From Nostoc sp. 'Lobaria pulmonaria (5183) cyanobiont' (GTDB lineage Bacteria; Cyanobacteriota; Cyanobacteriia; Cyanobacteriales; Nostocaceae), in contig NZ_CP026692.1 of assembly GCF_002949795.1 (NCBI RefSeq), positions 1,919,501-1,983,500 on the forward strand: DNA of 64,000 bases, in the 5' to 3' direction. Numbering within the stretch: position 1 is the first letter of the stretch; each line of letters starts with the position of its first letter. The position numbers and the translations under genes are program-made. Shown piece by piece: positions 42,955-51,191 of the stretch. The notes below the pieces were generated by a model. That model was not told the DNA's origin and did no database searches. It saw only the letters and a list, made by a program, of their open reading frames with translations.

Positions 42955-45000
42955 GTGGTTTTTTTTACTATGAAGCACAGACACAAAGTAGCTTTTAGCT
43001 TGACATCGTTGATCGGTCTCAATTTAATATCTAGCTTAGTTATATTTGATGAGGCGATCGCCGCACCACCGAGAACCCCAGACAAAAGTGTAAATTGCGA
43101 GATTTTAGTTGTGGGTGGTGGACTTTCTGGTGTAGCCACAGCTTACGAGGGTTTGCTAGCAGGGCGAACAGTTTGTCTCACAGAAATTACTGATTGGTTG
43201 GGAGGACAAATTTCTGCTCAAGGGACATCTGCGTTAGATGAACGCCCAACTCAGCGAGCTCTCAAATTCTATTCTCGCGGCTATCTGGAATTACGAAACC
43301 GCATTGGGCGTAAATACGGTAAGCTTAACCCCGGTGACTGCTGGGTAAGTGAATCGTGTTTTCTTCCCCGCGATGCTCACACAATTTTGACCCAGATGCT
43401 TAAAGATGCCGAAAAGCAGGGCAAAGGGAAATTGCAATGGTTTCCCAACACGGTAATTAAGGATTTGGAAATCGCTGCTGATGGCAAAATAATTAATAGT
43501 GCGATCGCAATTCAACATCAACCACCAAAAGGCGCACCACCTCTTAATACTTTTACGTTATCTCAAAGCATTGAAGATGCTTATCGCTACGAAAACTCAT
43601 CTCGGTTTACTAAAACTATTGTCCGTTTCATCCCCAAAGCTGTGAAAGAGGATGCTCCTAAATGGTATGTCGTAGACGCTAGCGAAACTGGAGAAATTAT
43701 TGCCCTTGCTGATGTTCCTTACCGATTAGGTATTGATGCCCGTTCCTACCTAGAACCTTCTGCTTCTAGCACCAACAACGACCCTTATTGTCCTCAAGGC
43801 TTTACCTACACCTTTGCAATGGAGGCCACCAAGGAACCGCAACCGCAGACAATGCCTGCATTTTATCCACAATATGCGCCATATTTTAGCTATGAATTGA
43901 AGCGACTGGCTAACTTTAATTTAGTTTTTACCTATCGTCGAATATGGAGTCCAAAGAAAGGGAAATCAGAAAAATTCGGTGGTGTCAGTTTTACTGCACC
44001 TACACCAGGGGATATCTCGATGCAAAACTGGACTTGGGGTAACGACTACCGCCCCGGAACTGGTCAGGATAACCTAATTTATAACCGCCAACAGTTACAA
44101 GCGACTGGACAGTTAGAGCCAGGGGGTTGGATGGGAGGACTGCGGACAGAAACCCTGCGTAAGGCTGAGGAAAATGCTTTATCTTTCTATTACTGGTTGG
44201 TAGCTGGGACTACAGATTCTCAACTAGGAGATGGTGTCAAGCAGCAGCAACCCAATAACCGCTTTGTTTCCGGTTTAAATTCCCCAATGGGGACAATACA
44301 TGGTTTATCAAAATATCCCTATATGCGAGAAGGACGGCGGATCATTGGCCGCCCCAGTTGGGGACAAGCTGAAGGCTTTAGTATTGGGGAAATTGATATT
44401 TCCCGCCGAGATTATAATGATCAGTATTACTCAAAGACTCTGCCAGCAGATATGTATCGTCGGCTACGAGCAGCAGTTGCAGGTTTAGAAGCAATATCAG
44501 TAATTGACGGTAAAGTTCCACCAGATAAAGCAATGCGACGGACTCGTTCTACCATCTTCCCCGATGCTGTGGGTATTGGTCACTACGCTATAGATTTCCA
44601 TCCTTGCATGGTGAATAGTCCCCCAGAAGCCCCTGGGAACACAGAACGTCCAGGCGAAAGACGTGGTGCAGGTCTTGCTTATCCCTTCCAAATTGCTTTG
44701 AGGGCGATGATTCCTCAGAAAATTGATAATTTGCTGGTAGGTGGCAAAAGTATTGCGACTAGTCACATTGCTGCTGCTGCCTATCGAGTACACTCATTTG
44801 AATGGTCATCTGGCGCAGCTGCGGGAACTGTGGCTAGTTTTGCACTCAAAAATGCGATCGCACCTTACCAACTAGTTGATGACTTACCTAAACAAGAGCT
44901 ACAACTAGAAGCACTCAAACGGCTTTTGCAACAAAATGGCAACCCTACCGCCTTCCCAGATACATCTATTTTTAACGAAAACTGGGATAATTGGAAATAG
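42955..45000 (+). CDS. Secreted FAD-dependent oxidoreductase
   Basis: The 681-residue protein starts with a signal peptide ending near EAIAAPPR. A Rossmann dinucleotide site follows: CEILVVGGGLSGVATAYEGLLAGRTVCLTE (GxGxxG, about residues 49-78). Further FAD contacts may include VVDASETGEIIALADVPYR and, near the end, NLLVGGKSIATSHIAAAAYRVHS. It belongs to the FAD-dependent oxidoreductase (xanthan-lyase-like) group with unknown substrate. The GTG at 42955 has AGGA 6 bases upstream. An ATG at 42970 is the alternative and keeps the signal peptide. Confidence 0.75.
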   Translation: MVFFTMKHRHKVAFSLTSLIGLNLISSLVIFDEAIAAPPRTPDKSVNCEILVVGGGLSGVATAYEGLLAGRTVCLTEITDWLGGQISAQGTSALDERPTQRALKFYSRGYLELRNRIGRKYGKLNPGDCWVSESCFLPRDAHTILTQMLKDAEKQGKGKLQWFPNTVIKDLEIAADGKIINSAIAIQHQPPKGAPPLNTFTLSQSIEDAYRYENSSRFTKTIVRFIPKAVKEDAPKWYVVDASETGEIIALADVPYRLGIDARSYLEPSASSTNNDPYCPQGFTYTFAMEATKEPQPQTMPAFYPQYAPYFSYELKRLANFNLVFTYRRIWSPKKGKSEKFGGVSFTAPTPGDISMQNWTWGNDYRPGTGQDNLIYNRQQLQATGQLEPGGWMGGLRTETLRKAEENALSFYYWLVAGTTDSQLGDGVKQQQPNNRFVSGLNSPMGTIHGLSKYPYMREGRRIIGRPSWGQAEGFSIGEIDISRRDYNDQYYSKTLPADMYRRLRAAVAGLEAISVIDGKVPPDKAMRRTRSTIFPDAVGIGHYAIDFHPCMVNSPPEAPGNTERPGERRGAGLAYPFQIALRAMIPQKIDNLLVGGKSIATSHIAAAAYRVHSFEWSSGAAAGTVASFALKNAIAPYQLVDDLPKQELQLEALKRLLQQNGNPTAFPDTSIFNENWDNWK

Positions 45001-45002
45001 AT

Positions 45003-45064
45003 AGTCATTTGTCATTTGTCATTTGTCATTGGTCATTGGTCATTGGTGATCGGTCATTGGTCAT
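45003..45064. repeat. GTCATTTGTCATT heptad tract
   Basis: Eight or more tandem GTCATTT/GTCATTG heptads follow the oxidoreductase stop. The rest of the gap to clpS carries a dispersed repeat at about 45140-45215 (CGGTCACTGAGCGTAGCC...GCGTCTCGTAGAGAAG). Related tracts occur at 50980-51005 and 51155-51185. Confidence 0.75.
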
Positions 45065-45349
45065 ATCAAGTCCGGTTAATCACTTATGATTACCGAATCT
45101 GTGCAAAAATCCCAAAAGCCTCTTTACCCCTGCCCCCAGACCTTCGGTCACTGAGCGTAGCCGTACCACTTCGTGGAAGCAAGCTACGCGCAGCGTCTCG
45201 TAGAGAAGTGTGGTCTAAATGATAAGTCTTTAGCCGGACACGATATCATTGGTCATTGGTTAAGGACAAATGACAACGGACAACTAAACAATGAACTAAA
45301 CTAATTACTTATAGTGTAGTTTTGTAAAATCATCTTGACCAATTGTTTT

Positions 45350-45676
45350 ATGGTTATGACACTTTCAGCAGATGTTTACGGGATGTCCACAGCACCAACT
45401 ATAGCTCCTGAACGGTCTAATCAAGTTATCCGTAAGACTTATCCGAATTACAAAGTGATTGTATTAAACGATGATTTTAATACATTCCAACACGTGTCTG
45501 AATGTTTGATGAAATATATTCCGGGGATGAGTGGCGATCGCGCGTGGGATCTGACTAATCAGGTACACTATGAAGGTCAAGCGATCGTCTGGGTCGGGCC
45601 CCAAGAACCTGCGGAACTCTATCACCAGCAGCTGCGCCGAGCAGGTTTGACAATGGCACCTCTAGAAGCAGCTTAA
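45350..45676 (+). CDS. clpS: ClpS, adaptor of the Clp protease
   Basis: The 108-residue adaptor delivers N-degron substrates to ClpAP/ClpCP. Core motifs are YKVIVLNDDFNTFQHVSECL, the substrate-pocket region, and AIVWVGPQEPAELYHQQLRRAGLTMAPLE. The ATG at 45350 was taken. Another ATG at 45356 is equally possible, and a TTG at 45335 is unlikely. The DUF2103 gene starts 5 bases downstream, suggesting an operon. Confidence 0.92.
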   Translation: MVMTLSADVYGMSTAPTIAPERSNQVIRKTYPNYKVIVLNDDFNTFQHVSECLMKYIPGMSGDRAWDLTNQVHYEGQAIVWVGPQEPAELYHQQLRRAGLTMAPLEAA

Positions 45677-45681
45677 TTATC

Positions 45682-46005
45682 ATGGACAAACCCACCGTAA
45701 ATCCTCTCCGCACGGCTTCACAAAAAGCCGCCAGACTGGTTTGGAATCACTCAACACACCTTTCTGGTCTTATCCCTATTTTAGAACGTCTTTGTCAGCA
45801 CGATGGTATCCAAACTGTGACGCCAGGAGTGATTGGGCGGTCAAAAGGTCACTGTCCCAAAATGCAACTGCGCGTTTCAGTACCCATTCGTGGCGGCTAT
45901 AAAGTCATTGCCCGGCAGGGGAAAACGGTACAAGAGGTATTTATTTTGACAACTTTGCCCCAGGATAAACTAGAAGCTGCATTAGCGATCGCCATGAGAT
46001 GTTAA
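45682..46005 (+). CDS. DUF2103 predicted metal-binding protein
   Basis: The 107-residue protein matches cyanobacterial DUF2103: ARLVWNHSTHLSGLIPILERL, TVTPGVIGRSKGHCPKMQLRVSVPIRGGYKVIARQG and a helical tail. Conserved His and Cys residues (NHSTH, GHCPK) could bind a metal. It lies directly behind clpS on the same strand. Its function is unknown. Confidence 0.75.
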   Translation: MDKPTVNPLRTASQKAARLVWNHSTHLSGLIPILERLCQHDGIQTVTPGVIGRSKGHCPKMQLRVSVPIRGGYKVIARQGKTVQEVFILTTLPQDKLEAALAIAMRC

Positions 46006-46077
46006 TCATGCCCAATCCCCACTTGCCCTGAGCGTTCGCGTAGCGTCTCCAAGAGTTGCCGAAGAGATGCCCAATAA

Positions 46078-46398
46078 CTATTCCTCAACCCGATGTACTG
46101 CAAATTTGTGTAGCGGCAGACTAACAATACAAGAAAAAGTTAAGAAATATGACAGAGCCGTAGTTATTTTCAAAGTCATGACTACAGATTCCCAATCGGG
46201 TAAAACTATTTTTTCGATGCCAAAAGCTACACAGTAAACTAGCCAGTAACTAAAGCTCATTCTAAACAGAATCTGTTCTGTTTCTTCGATCTCATTTGTT
46301 TGCTCCTTACTGTTCCACAGTAACAACAGTCCAATAATGCAAGCTACAAAGGAAACAGCAACTACAAATTCGTGACAAAATATATTTAACGAATGCAT
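46078..46398 (-). CDS. Small membrane protein, unknown
   Basis: The 106-residue product has three hydrophobic helices (FVVAVSFVACIIGLLLLW, SYWLVYCVAFGIEKIVL, TTALSYFLTFSCIVSLPL) separated by an acidic loop (SKEQTNEIEETEQ). I do not recognise a family. The distribution of charged and hydrophobic residues looks protein-like, but no strong ribosome-binding site precedes it. Confidence 0.5.
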   Translation of the reverse strand: MHSLNIFCHEFVVAVSFVACIIGLLLLWNSKEQTNEIEETEQILFRMSFSYWLVYCVAFGIEKIVLPDWESVVMTLKITTALSYFLTFSCIVSLPLHKFAVHRVEE

Positions 46399-46574
46399 TT
46401 GTGTTTATTCCCACATTTTTCAGTTGAAATTTAGTCTAAAGGAATATTCCTTGCAGAGATACAAATTATTTACAAACCTCAATAGATTCAAAAGCGCTGA
46501 GTGAAAAATTTGGCGTTGTAACTCAGCACTCATAACTCAATTAACCTTCATGACTAGTTGCCAAAATTGAAGCG

Positions 46575-46790
46575 TTTGCAACAATTGCTCCTTCATGTAT
46601 AAGAAAGGTTTAAGTATTTCCCAGAAATATATAACCAATTGCTGCAAATGCTTAATACTTTGCAACAATTGCTTCTTCATGTATAAGAAAGGTTTAAGTA
46701 TTTCCCAAAAATATATAACCAATTGCTGCAAATGCTTAATACTTTGCAACAATTGCTTCTTCATGTATAAGAAAGGTTTAAATGATTGCA
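46575..46790. repeat. 84-bp tandem repeat, two full copies and a partial third
   Basis: Units start at 46575, 46659 and 46743, each beginning TTTGCAACAATTGCT and differing at only a few bases. Each has a potential hairpin between TTTGCAACAATTG and CAATTGCTGCAAATG. The unit is a multiple of three and open on both strands. The minus frame (46537-46794) would give a 28-residue repeat starting KPFLYMKKQLLQ. It has no clear start signal, so I list it as a repeat and not as a gene. Confidence 0.85.
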
Positions 46791-46977
46791 GCATTTGTTG
46801 TAATTAACTTATGACTTAATCTTACTTAAAAAATCAAAATCTTTTAAGTAAAATTAACTGCCCTCATCCTCCCTCGATGCATCCTACAGTGTATACACAA
46901 GTTCAATTACCCCCCTTACCAGGGCTGATTCATCCCCTAAAACAGGTAAAATTGCAAGTGTTGAGGGGAGGAAAATT

Positions 46978-47055
46978 ATGGGTAGTTCTCTGATTGAACA
47001 ACTGCGGCTTGTGGAAGATTTTAGAACGAAAGATGGCCGAAGGCATCCACGTTAG
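46978..47055 (+). pseudogene. N-terminal relic of an ISAs1-type transposase
   Basis: An ATG behind GGGAGG opens a 25-codon frame reading SLIEQLRLVEDFRTKDGRRH followed by PR and a stop. The D-F-R-x-x-x-G-R-R-H-P pattern is typical of the N terminus of ISAs1-family transposases. The rest of the gene is absent. It abuts the end of the Uma2 pseudogene. Confidence 0.5.
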
Positions 47056-47099
47056 CGTCCACTATGCCGCCTGCAAATTGGTTGGCAGTAATTGAAAGT

Positions 47100-47687
47100 T
47101 CACTTCTGTCCTGCCAAGACTTGTTCGGCACTCAAATCCAACTGTGGAAAAGTAAAAGAAATGATGCGTTCTTATCCTCGGAATGCAACAGCATCATAGA
47201 ACCCTTCTACTAGGGTGCATATTATAACTATCTCTTGAATCGGGTCAACAATTCAGTATTCGGGAATTTTCAGAACAGCATATTTAGAATGTTTGCTGCG
47301 ATAGTCTGTGGTTTGTGTAGATTCGATGACGACTTGTACCACTAATATGGGGGGAGTTTCGTTAAGTTCGATTACAGCTTCTCGATTAGAAAGTACTGAC
47401 CACTGCTGTGTTGGTAATACTACTACATCTGGAATTCGTGAGGTGTCCCAGCATCCTCCACGTGGCGAACGCACTCCCACAGAAAACTTTTGTGCTGTCC
47501 AATTCTGACCTATTTTGGCACTTTCATGATCATTGCTTCGTTCTAAAAACTTGGAGATGCCACCGTGCTTGCCAGTGCCAAGGCTGATGGGAATTAATTC
47601 TCCATCTACCAATTCATATTGGGTATCCGTGCCATCGTTATACTTAAGATACTCTGCAAAAGTAAATTTTTTTGTGGTTGCAGTCAT
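47100..47687 (-). pseudogene. Uma2-family gene with two in-frame stops
   Basis: The first 144 codons read as a Uma2/DUF820 protein (FAEYLKYNDGTDTQYELVDGELI ... SRIPDVVVLP). The frame then meets TGA at 47255-47253, where the family has Trp in IPEYWIVDP. Reading on in the same frame gives IVDPIQEIVIICTLVEGFYD, then TAA at 47174-47172, then ERIISFTFPQLDLSAEQVLAGQ and a final stop. The total of 195 codons is the normal Uma2 length. The catalytic VVEVV is VVQVV and the following SPS is lost, so decay is advanced. Confidence 0.85.
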
Positions 47688-47689
47688 AG

Positions 47690-47719
47690 CGATACCTACG
47701 GCGGGCTACGCCTACGCAA
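47690..47719. repeat. Dispersed palindromic repeat copy
   Basis: GCGATACCTACGGCGGGCTA and the following CGCCTACGC match the repeat that interrupts the coding sequence at 63773-63802, and the piece at 7338-7354. Confidence 0.7.
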
Positions 47720-47771
47720 TTCTCATCGATGACTCAATACAGTTATTCTACTTGCATTACAGGAAATACTG

Positions 47772-47957
47772 ATGGAACGCTCGAAAATAATTGCCATTCT
47801 TACAGGTGCGATTTCGATCATTTTAGCGATCGCCTACCTGATCTTAGTCCAACTGCTGGACTACCGGGACATGAAACCCGCCCCCATTAGTCAAGTTGAC
47901 TCACCACCTGCCGTTACTATCTCTCACTGGCAAGTTGACAAAATCACCCAAATATAA
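47772..47957 (+). CDS. Small single-helix membrane protein
   Basis: The 61-residue protein has one hydrophobic helix (IIAILTGAISIILAIAYLILVQLL, residues 6-29) and a hydrophilic tail. AGGA sits 8 bases before the ATG. Similar small proteins are conserved in cyanobacteria, but no function is known to me. Confidence 0.65.
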   Translation: MERSKIIAILTGAISIILAIAYLILVQLLDYRDMKPAPISQVDSPPAVTISHWQVDKITQI

Positions 47958-47977
47958 ATTACATTTAGTCGATTTTT

Positions 47978-48001
47978 AGAGACGCAATTGATTGCGTCTC
48001 T
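47978..48001 (+). terminator. Hairpin after the small membrane protein gene
   Basis: The 11-bp perfect stem AGAGACGCAAT-TG-ATTGCGTCTCT is followed by TGTCATTTAT. The short T content makes termination plausible but not certain. The sequence GAGACGCGAT-like is also part of a dispersed palindrome. The remaining gap to ndhF is AT-rich with nothing else recognised. Confidence 0.5.
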
Positions 48002-48327
48002 TGTCATTTATATCAATTGATAAAACTAATGATAACTATTGATTCATCCCTAAACCAATACATAGATAAAAATTAATAGCTATGATTCATTACTTAAATA
48101 GTTGATTAGATAAGAAATAATTAGAGTTCTTATCTCAAATTTATTTAATTAAATAATTCCATTGTGACAGATATAACGGTAAGCTATTTCTAACAAAATT
48201 AAGCAAAGATAAATTTGCATTATCTACGACGCCGAATAGCCCGTCGTAGACATTGCTGGGTTAACTGGGATCAACGTCAGTTGATTTAAAACCCATAATT
48301 TTTGATGACAATAATAGAGGTGAGTTG

Positions 48328-50205
48328 ATGGCTCAGTTTCTACTTGAGACTGTTTGGCTAGTTCCGTGCTATGCCTTAATCGGTGGCTTGTTAGCCGTGC
48401 CTTGGTCGCCAGGGATCATTCGGAAAACGGGGCCAAGACCGGCGGGTTATGTAAATTTGGTGATGACATTTTTGGCGTTTGTACATAGTGCGATCGCCTT
48501 ACAAGCAACTTGGAATTATCCAGCCCAAGAAGTATTTATTCCGTGGTTATCTACGGCTGGTTTAGACCTAACTATTGCTTTGGATATATCCTCGGTGAGT
48601 GTCGGCGCTTTAGTTGTGATTACTGGCTTGAATTTGCTGGCGCAGATTTATGCGATCGGCTACATGGAAATGGATTGGGGTTGGGGACGCTTCTATTCTT
48701 TGTTGGGATTATTTGAAGCGGGATTATGTGCCCTTGCTTTGTGTAATAACTTGTTTTTCAGCTATGTAATTTTGGAAGTCCTGACGCTGGGAACCTACCT
48801 ACTAGTTGGCTTATGGTTTAGTCAGCCGTTGGTAGTTTCAGGTGCAAGAGACGCTTTCTTAACCAAGCGGGTGGGAGACTTATTCTTGCTGATGGGCGTA
48901 TTGGCATTATGGCCTTTAGCCGGAACTTGGAATTATCCAGAATTAGCTGAATGGGCGGCTACTGCGAACGTTAACCCGACAGCGATTGCACTCGTAGGTT
49001 TAGCCTTAATTGCCGGGCCGATGGGTAAATGTGCCCAGTTCCCCCTGCATTTATGGCTAGATGAAGCAATGGAAGGCCCTGTTCCCAGTACGATTTTGCG
49101 GAACTCAGTAGTAGTTGCTAGTGGTGCATGGGTGCTGATTAAATTGCAACCTGTGTTAAGTCTGTCGCCGATAGTTTCCTCCGCTATGGTGGCCATTGGG
49201 GTAGTGACAGCCGTGGGTGCTTCTTTAATTGCGATCGCTCAAATTGACCTTAAACGCTGCCAATCCTATTCTGTCAGTGCATACATGGGTTTAGTCTTCA
49301 TTGCCGTGGGAGTGCAACAAGACGAAGCGGCGCTATTGTTAGTACTCACCCATGCCATATCCGCAGCCCTGTTGGTGATGAGTACTGGGGGAATTATTTG
49401 GAATAGCATCACCCAAGATGTCACCCAATTAGGCGGATTGTGGACGCGTCGCCCGATTTCGGCAATTGCTTTTATCGTCGGGACTTTGGGATTAGTTGGT
49501 TTTCCACCCTTGGGTAGCTTTTGGGCGTTGGTGAAACTAGCAGATGGGTTGTGGGAAACGCAACCTTGGTTAGTGGGAGTAGTGATAGCGGTAAATGCTT
49601 TAACAGCCGTGAGTTTAACCAGAGAATTCGGTTTAATTTTTGGCGGTAAAGCGACACAAATGAGTCAGCGATCGCCTGAAGCCCACTGGCCGATGATTCT
49701 GCCAACAATGATTCTACTTGGTGTCAGTCTACATCTTCCTTTAGTGTTGCAAAGCTTATCACTTTTACCCGATTGGGCAAGCCTAAATAAAGATGTCGTA
49801 CTACTTTTAATTTTGTCGAATATTTTCAGTTGCACCATCACTGGCGTAATTTATTTAGGCAATATTCCCAAACCGATTCGTCTCCCTTGGCAAGGATTAC
49901 AAGATTTACTGGCATACGACTTTTACACCCCAAAACTCTATCGGATGACGATAATTTTCAGCGTTGCCAAAATTTCCCAACTTGCTGATATGATTGACCG
50001 CTTTGTGATTGATGGGATTGTTAATTTCGTTGGTTTATTTTCGCTATTAGGTGGCGAAGGTCTTAAATACAGCACCTCTGGACAAACCCAGTTTTATGCA
50101 TTCACTGTTCTTCTAGGAGTGAGTTTTTTAGGAATGTGGGTAACTTGGCCATTTTGGGGAATACAGTTTTTAAATTTTGTTTTTCAAATTTCGACACTTA
50201 GGTAG
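48328..50205 (+). CDS. ndhF: NDH-1 subunit NdhF of the CO2-uptake type (NdhF3/F4)
   Basis: The 625-residue membrane protein is a Mrp-type proton-pumping subunit of NDH-1: about 16 helices, with KCAQFPLHLWLDEAMEGPVPSTILRNSVVVASGAW and SYSVSAYMGLVFIAVG. The operon context (carbonic anhydrase, ndhD, Cup protein) assigns it to the low-CO2-inducible or constitutive CO2-uptake complex and not to respiratory NDH-1. The ATG at 48328 was chosen over the TTG one codon upstream. AGAGGTGAG precedes it. Confidence 0.92.
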   Translation: MAQFLLETVWLVPCYALIGGLLAVPWSPGIIRKTGPRPAGYVNLVMTFLAFVHSAIALQATWNYPAQEVFIPWLSTAGLDLTIALDISSVSVGALVVITGLNLLAQIYAIGYMEMDWGWGRFYSLLGLFEAGLCALALCNNLFFSYVILEVLTLGTYLLVGLWFSQPLVVSGARDAFLTKRVGDLFLLMGVLALWPLAGTWNYPELAEWAATANVNPTAIALVGLALIAGPMGKCAQFPLHLWLDEAMEGPVPSTILRNSVVVASGAWVLIKLQPVLSLSPIVSSAMVAIGVVTAVGASLIAIAQIDLKRCQSYSVSAYMGLVFIAVGVQQDEAALLLVLTHAISAALLVMSTGGIIWNSITQDVTQLGGLWTRRPISAIAFIVGTLGLVGFPPLGSFWALVKLADGLWETQPWLVGVVIAVNALTAVSLTREFGLIFGGKATQMSQRSPEAHWPMILPTMILLGVSLHLPLVLQSLSLLPDWASLNKDVVLLLILSNIFSCTITGVIYLGNIPKPIRLPWQGLQDLLAYDFYTPKLYRMTIIFSVAKISQLADMIDRFVIDGIVNFVGLFSLLGGEGLKYSTSGQTQFYAFTVLLGVSFLGMWVTWPFWGIQFLNFVFQISTLR

Positions 50206-50256
50206 CAGTAGCTATCCGACTAAAAGTTAACAGTTTAATATTGTGAGGATAATTCC

Positions 50257-50970
50257 ATGAGCATACGACATCCGCAGATAAGTCTTTCCAGAAGAAGTTT
50301 ATTCAAGTTTGGTGCAGGTGCGATCGGTACAGGTGTATTGACAGCCGGACTTGGTTCAAACTTACTTGCAGCCGAAAAAACACCAGTAGAAGAAGATATT
50401 ACGCCCGATAAGGCACTGCAAGAGTTATTAGATGGAAATGAAAGGTTTGCCAAAAGAAAACGTCGTAATCCTGACCAAAGCTATTCACGTTTAGTTGAAG
50501 TTGCCAAAGGTCAAAAGCCTTTCGCTTCTATTCTCGGTTGTGCAGATTCACGAGTCCCTTCAGAAATTGTTTTTGACCAAGGACTTGGAGATTTATTCGT
50601 TTGCCGGATAGCTGGTAATATTGCCACAACACAGCAAATTGGTAGTTTAGAATTTGGTAGTTTAGTATTAGGTACCAAAGTCATCATGGTCGTTGGGCAT
50701 GAAAGATGTGGTGCAATACAAGCGGCGATTAAAGGTGCTCCAGTACCTGGAAATATTGGAAGTTTGCTTGAAGCAATTAAACCAAGTGTAGAAAGTTCAA
50801 AAGATAAATCAGGAGATATGGTAGAAACTGTTTGTAAAGCAAATATTTTGGCGCAAATTCAAAAATTGAAATCATCGTCAGTTTTATCTGAGTTAATCAA
50901 AGCAGAAAAGCTGAAAATAGTCGGTGGCTATTACGATTTAGATACGGGAGAAATTAGTATAGTAAGTTAG
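50257..50970 (+). CDS. ecaB: Tat-exported beta-carbonic anhydrase (EcaB-like)
   Basis: The 237-residue protein starts with a twin-arginine signal (SRRSLFKFGAGAIGTGVLTAGLGSNLLAA). The beta-class catalytic core is GCADSRVPSE (Cys, Asp-Arg dyad) and VVGHERCGAI (His, Cys), which together bind zinc. In Synechocystis the thylakoid carbonic anhydrase EcaB acts with CupA/CupB. Its position between ndhF and ndhD here supports the same partnership. AGGA lies 7 bases before the ATG. Confidence 0.85.
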   Translation: MSIRHPQISLSRRSLFKFGAGAIGTGVLTAGLGSNLLAAEKTPVEEDITPDKALQELLDGNERFAKRKRRNPDQSYSRLVEVAKGQKPFASILGCADSRVPSEIVFDQGLGDLFVCRIAGNIATTQQIGSLEFGSLVLGTKVIMVVGHERCGAIQAAIKGAPVPGNIGSLLEAIKPSVESSKDKSGDMVETVCKANILAQIQKLKSSSVLSELIKAEKLKIVGGYYDLDTGEISIVS

Positions 50971-51191
50971 CTTTTTTGTCCTTTGTCATTAGTCATTAGT
51001 CATTGGCTAAAGAGTAAGTCATAAAGGATAAAAGACAAAAGACAAAGGACGAAGACGTAGGTTTGGTTGAGAAACGAAACCCAAGATTATCGAGACTTTG
51101 TTGGGTTACGCTATCGCTCAACCCAACCTACTATTCTCTTAACCTAAGCGTATTGAGTCATAAAGGACAAAGGACAAAGGACAAAATTTCC

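Noticed and set aside
45001..45349. A possible tRNA or structured RNA in the repeat-rich gap
   Set aside because: No acceptor stem/T-loop pattern was found. The palindromes match dispersed repeats.
46537..46794. 85-residue minus frame over the 84-bp tandem repeat
   Set aside because: Open on both strands because of the repeat period and without a start signal, so annotated only as a repeat.
51063..51191. N-terminal extension of NdhD
   Set aside because: The added 43 codons translate a heptad repeat. The ATG at 51192 gives a normal NdhD N terminus.
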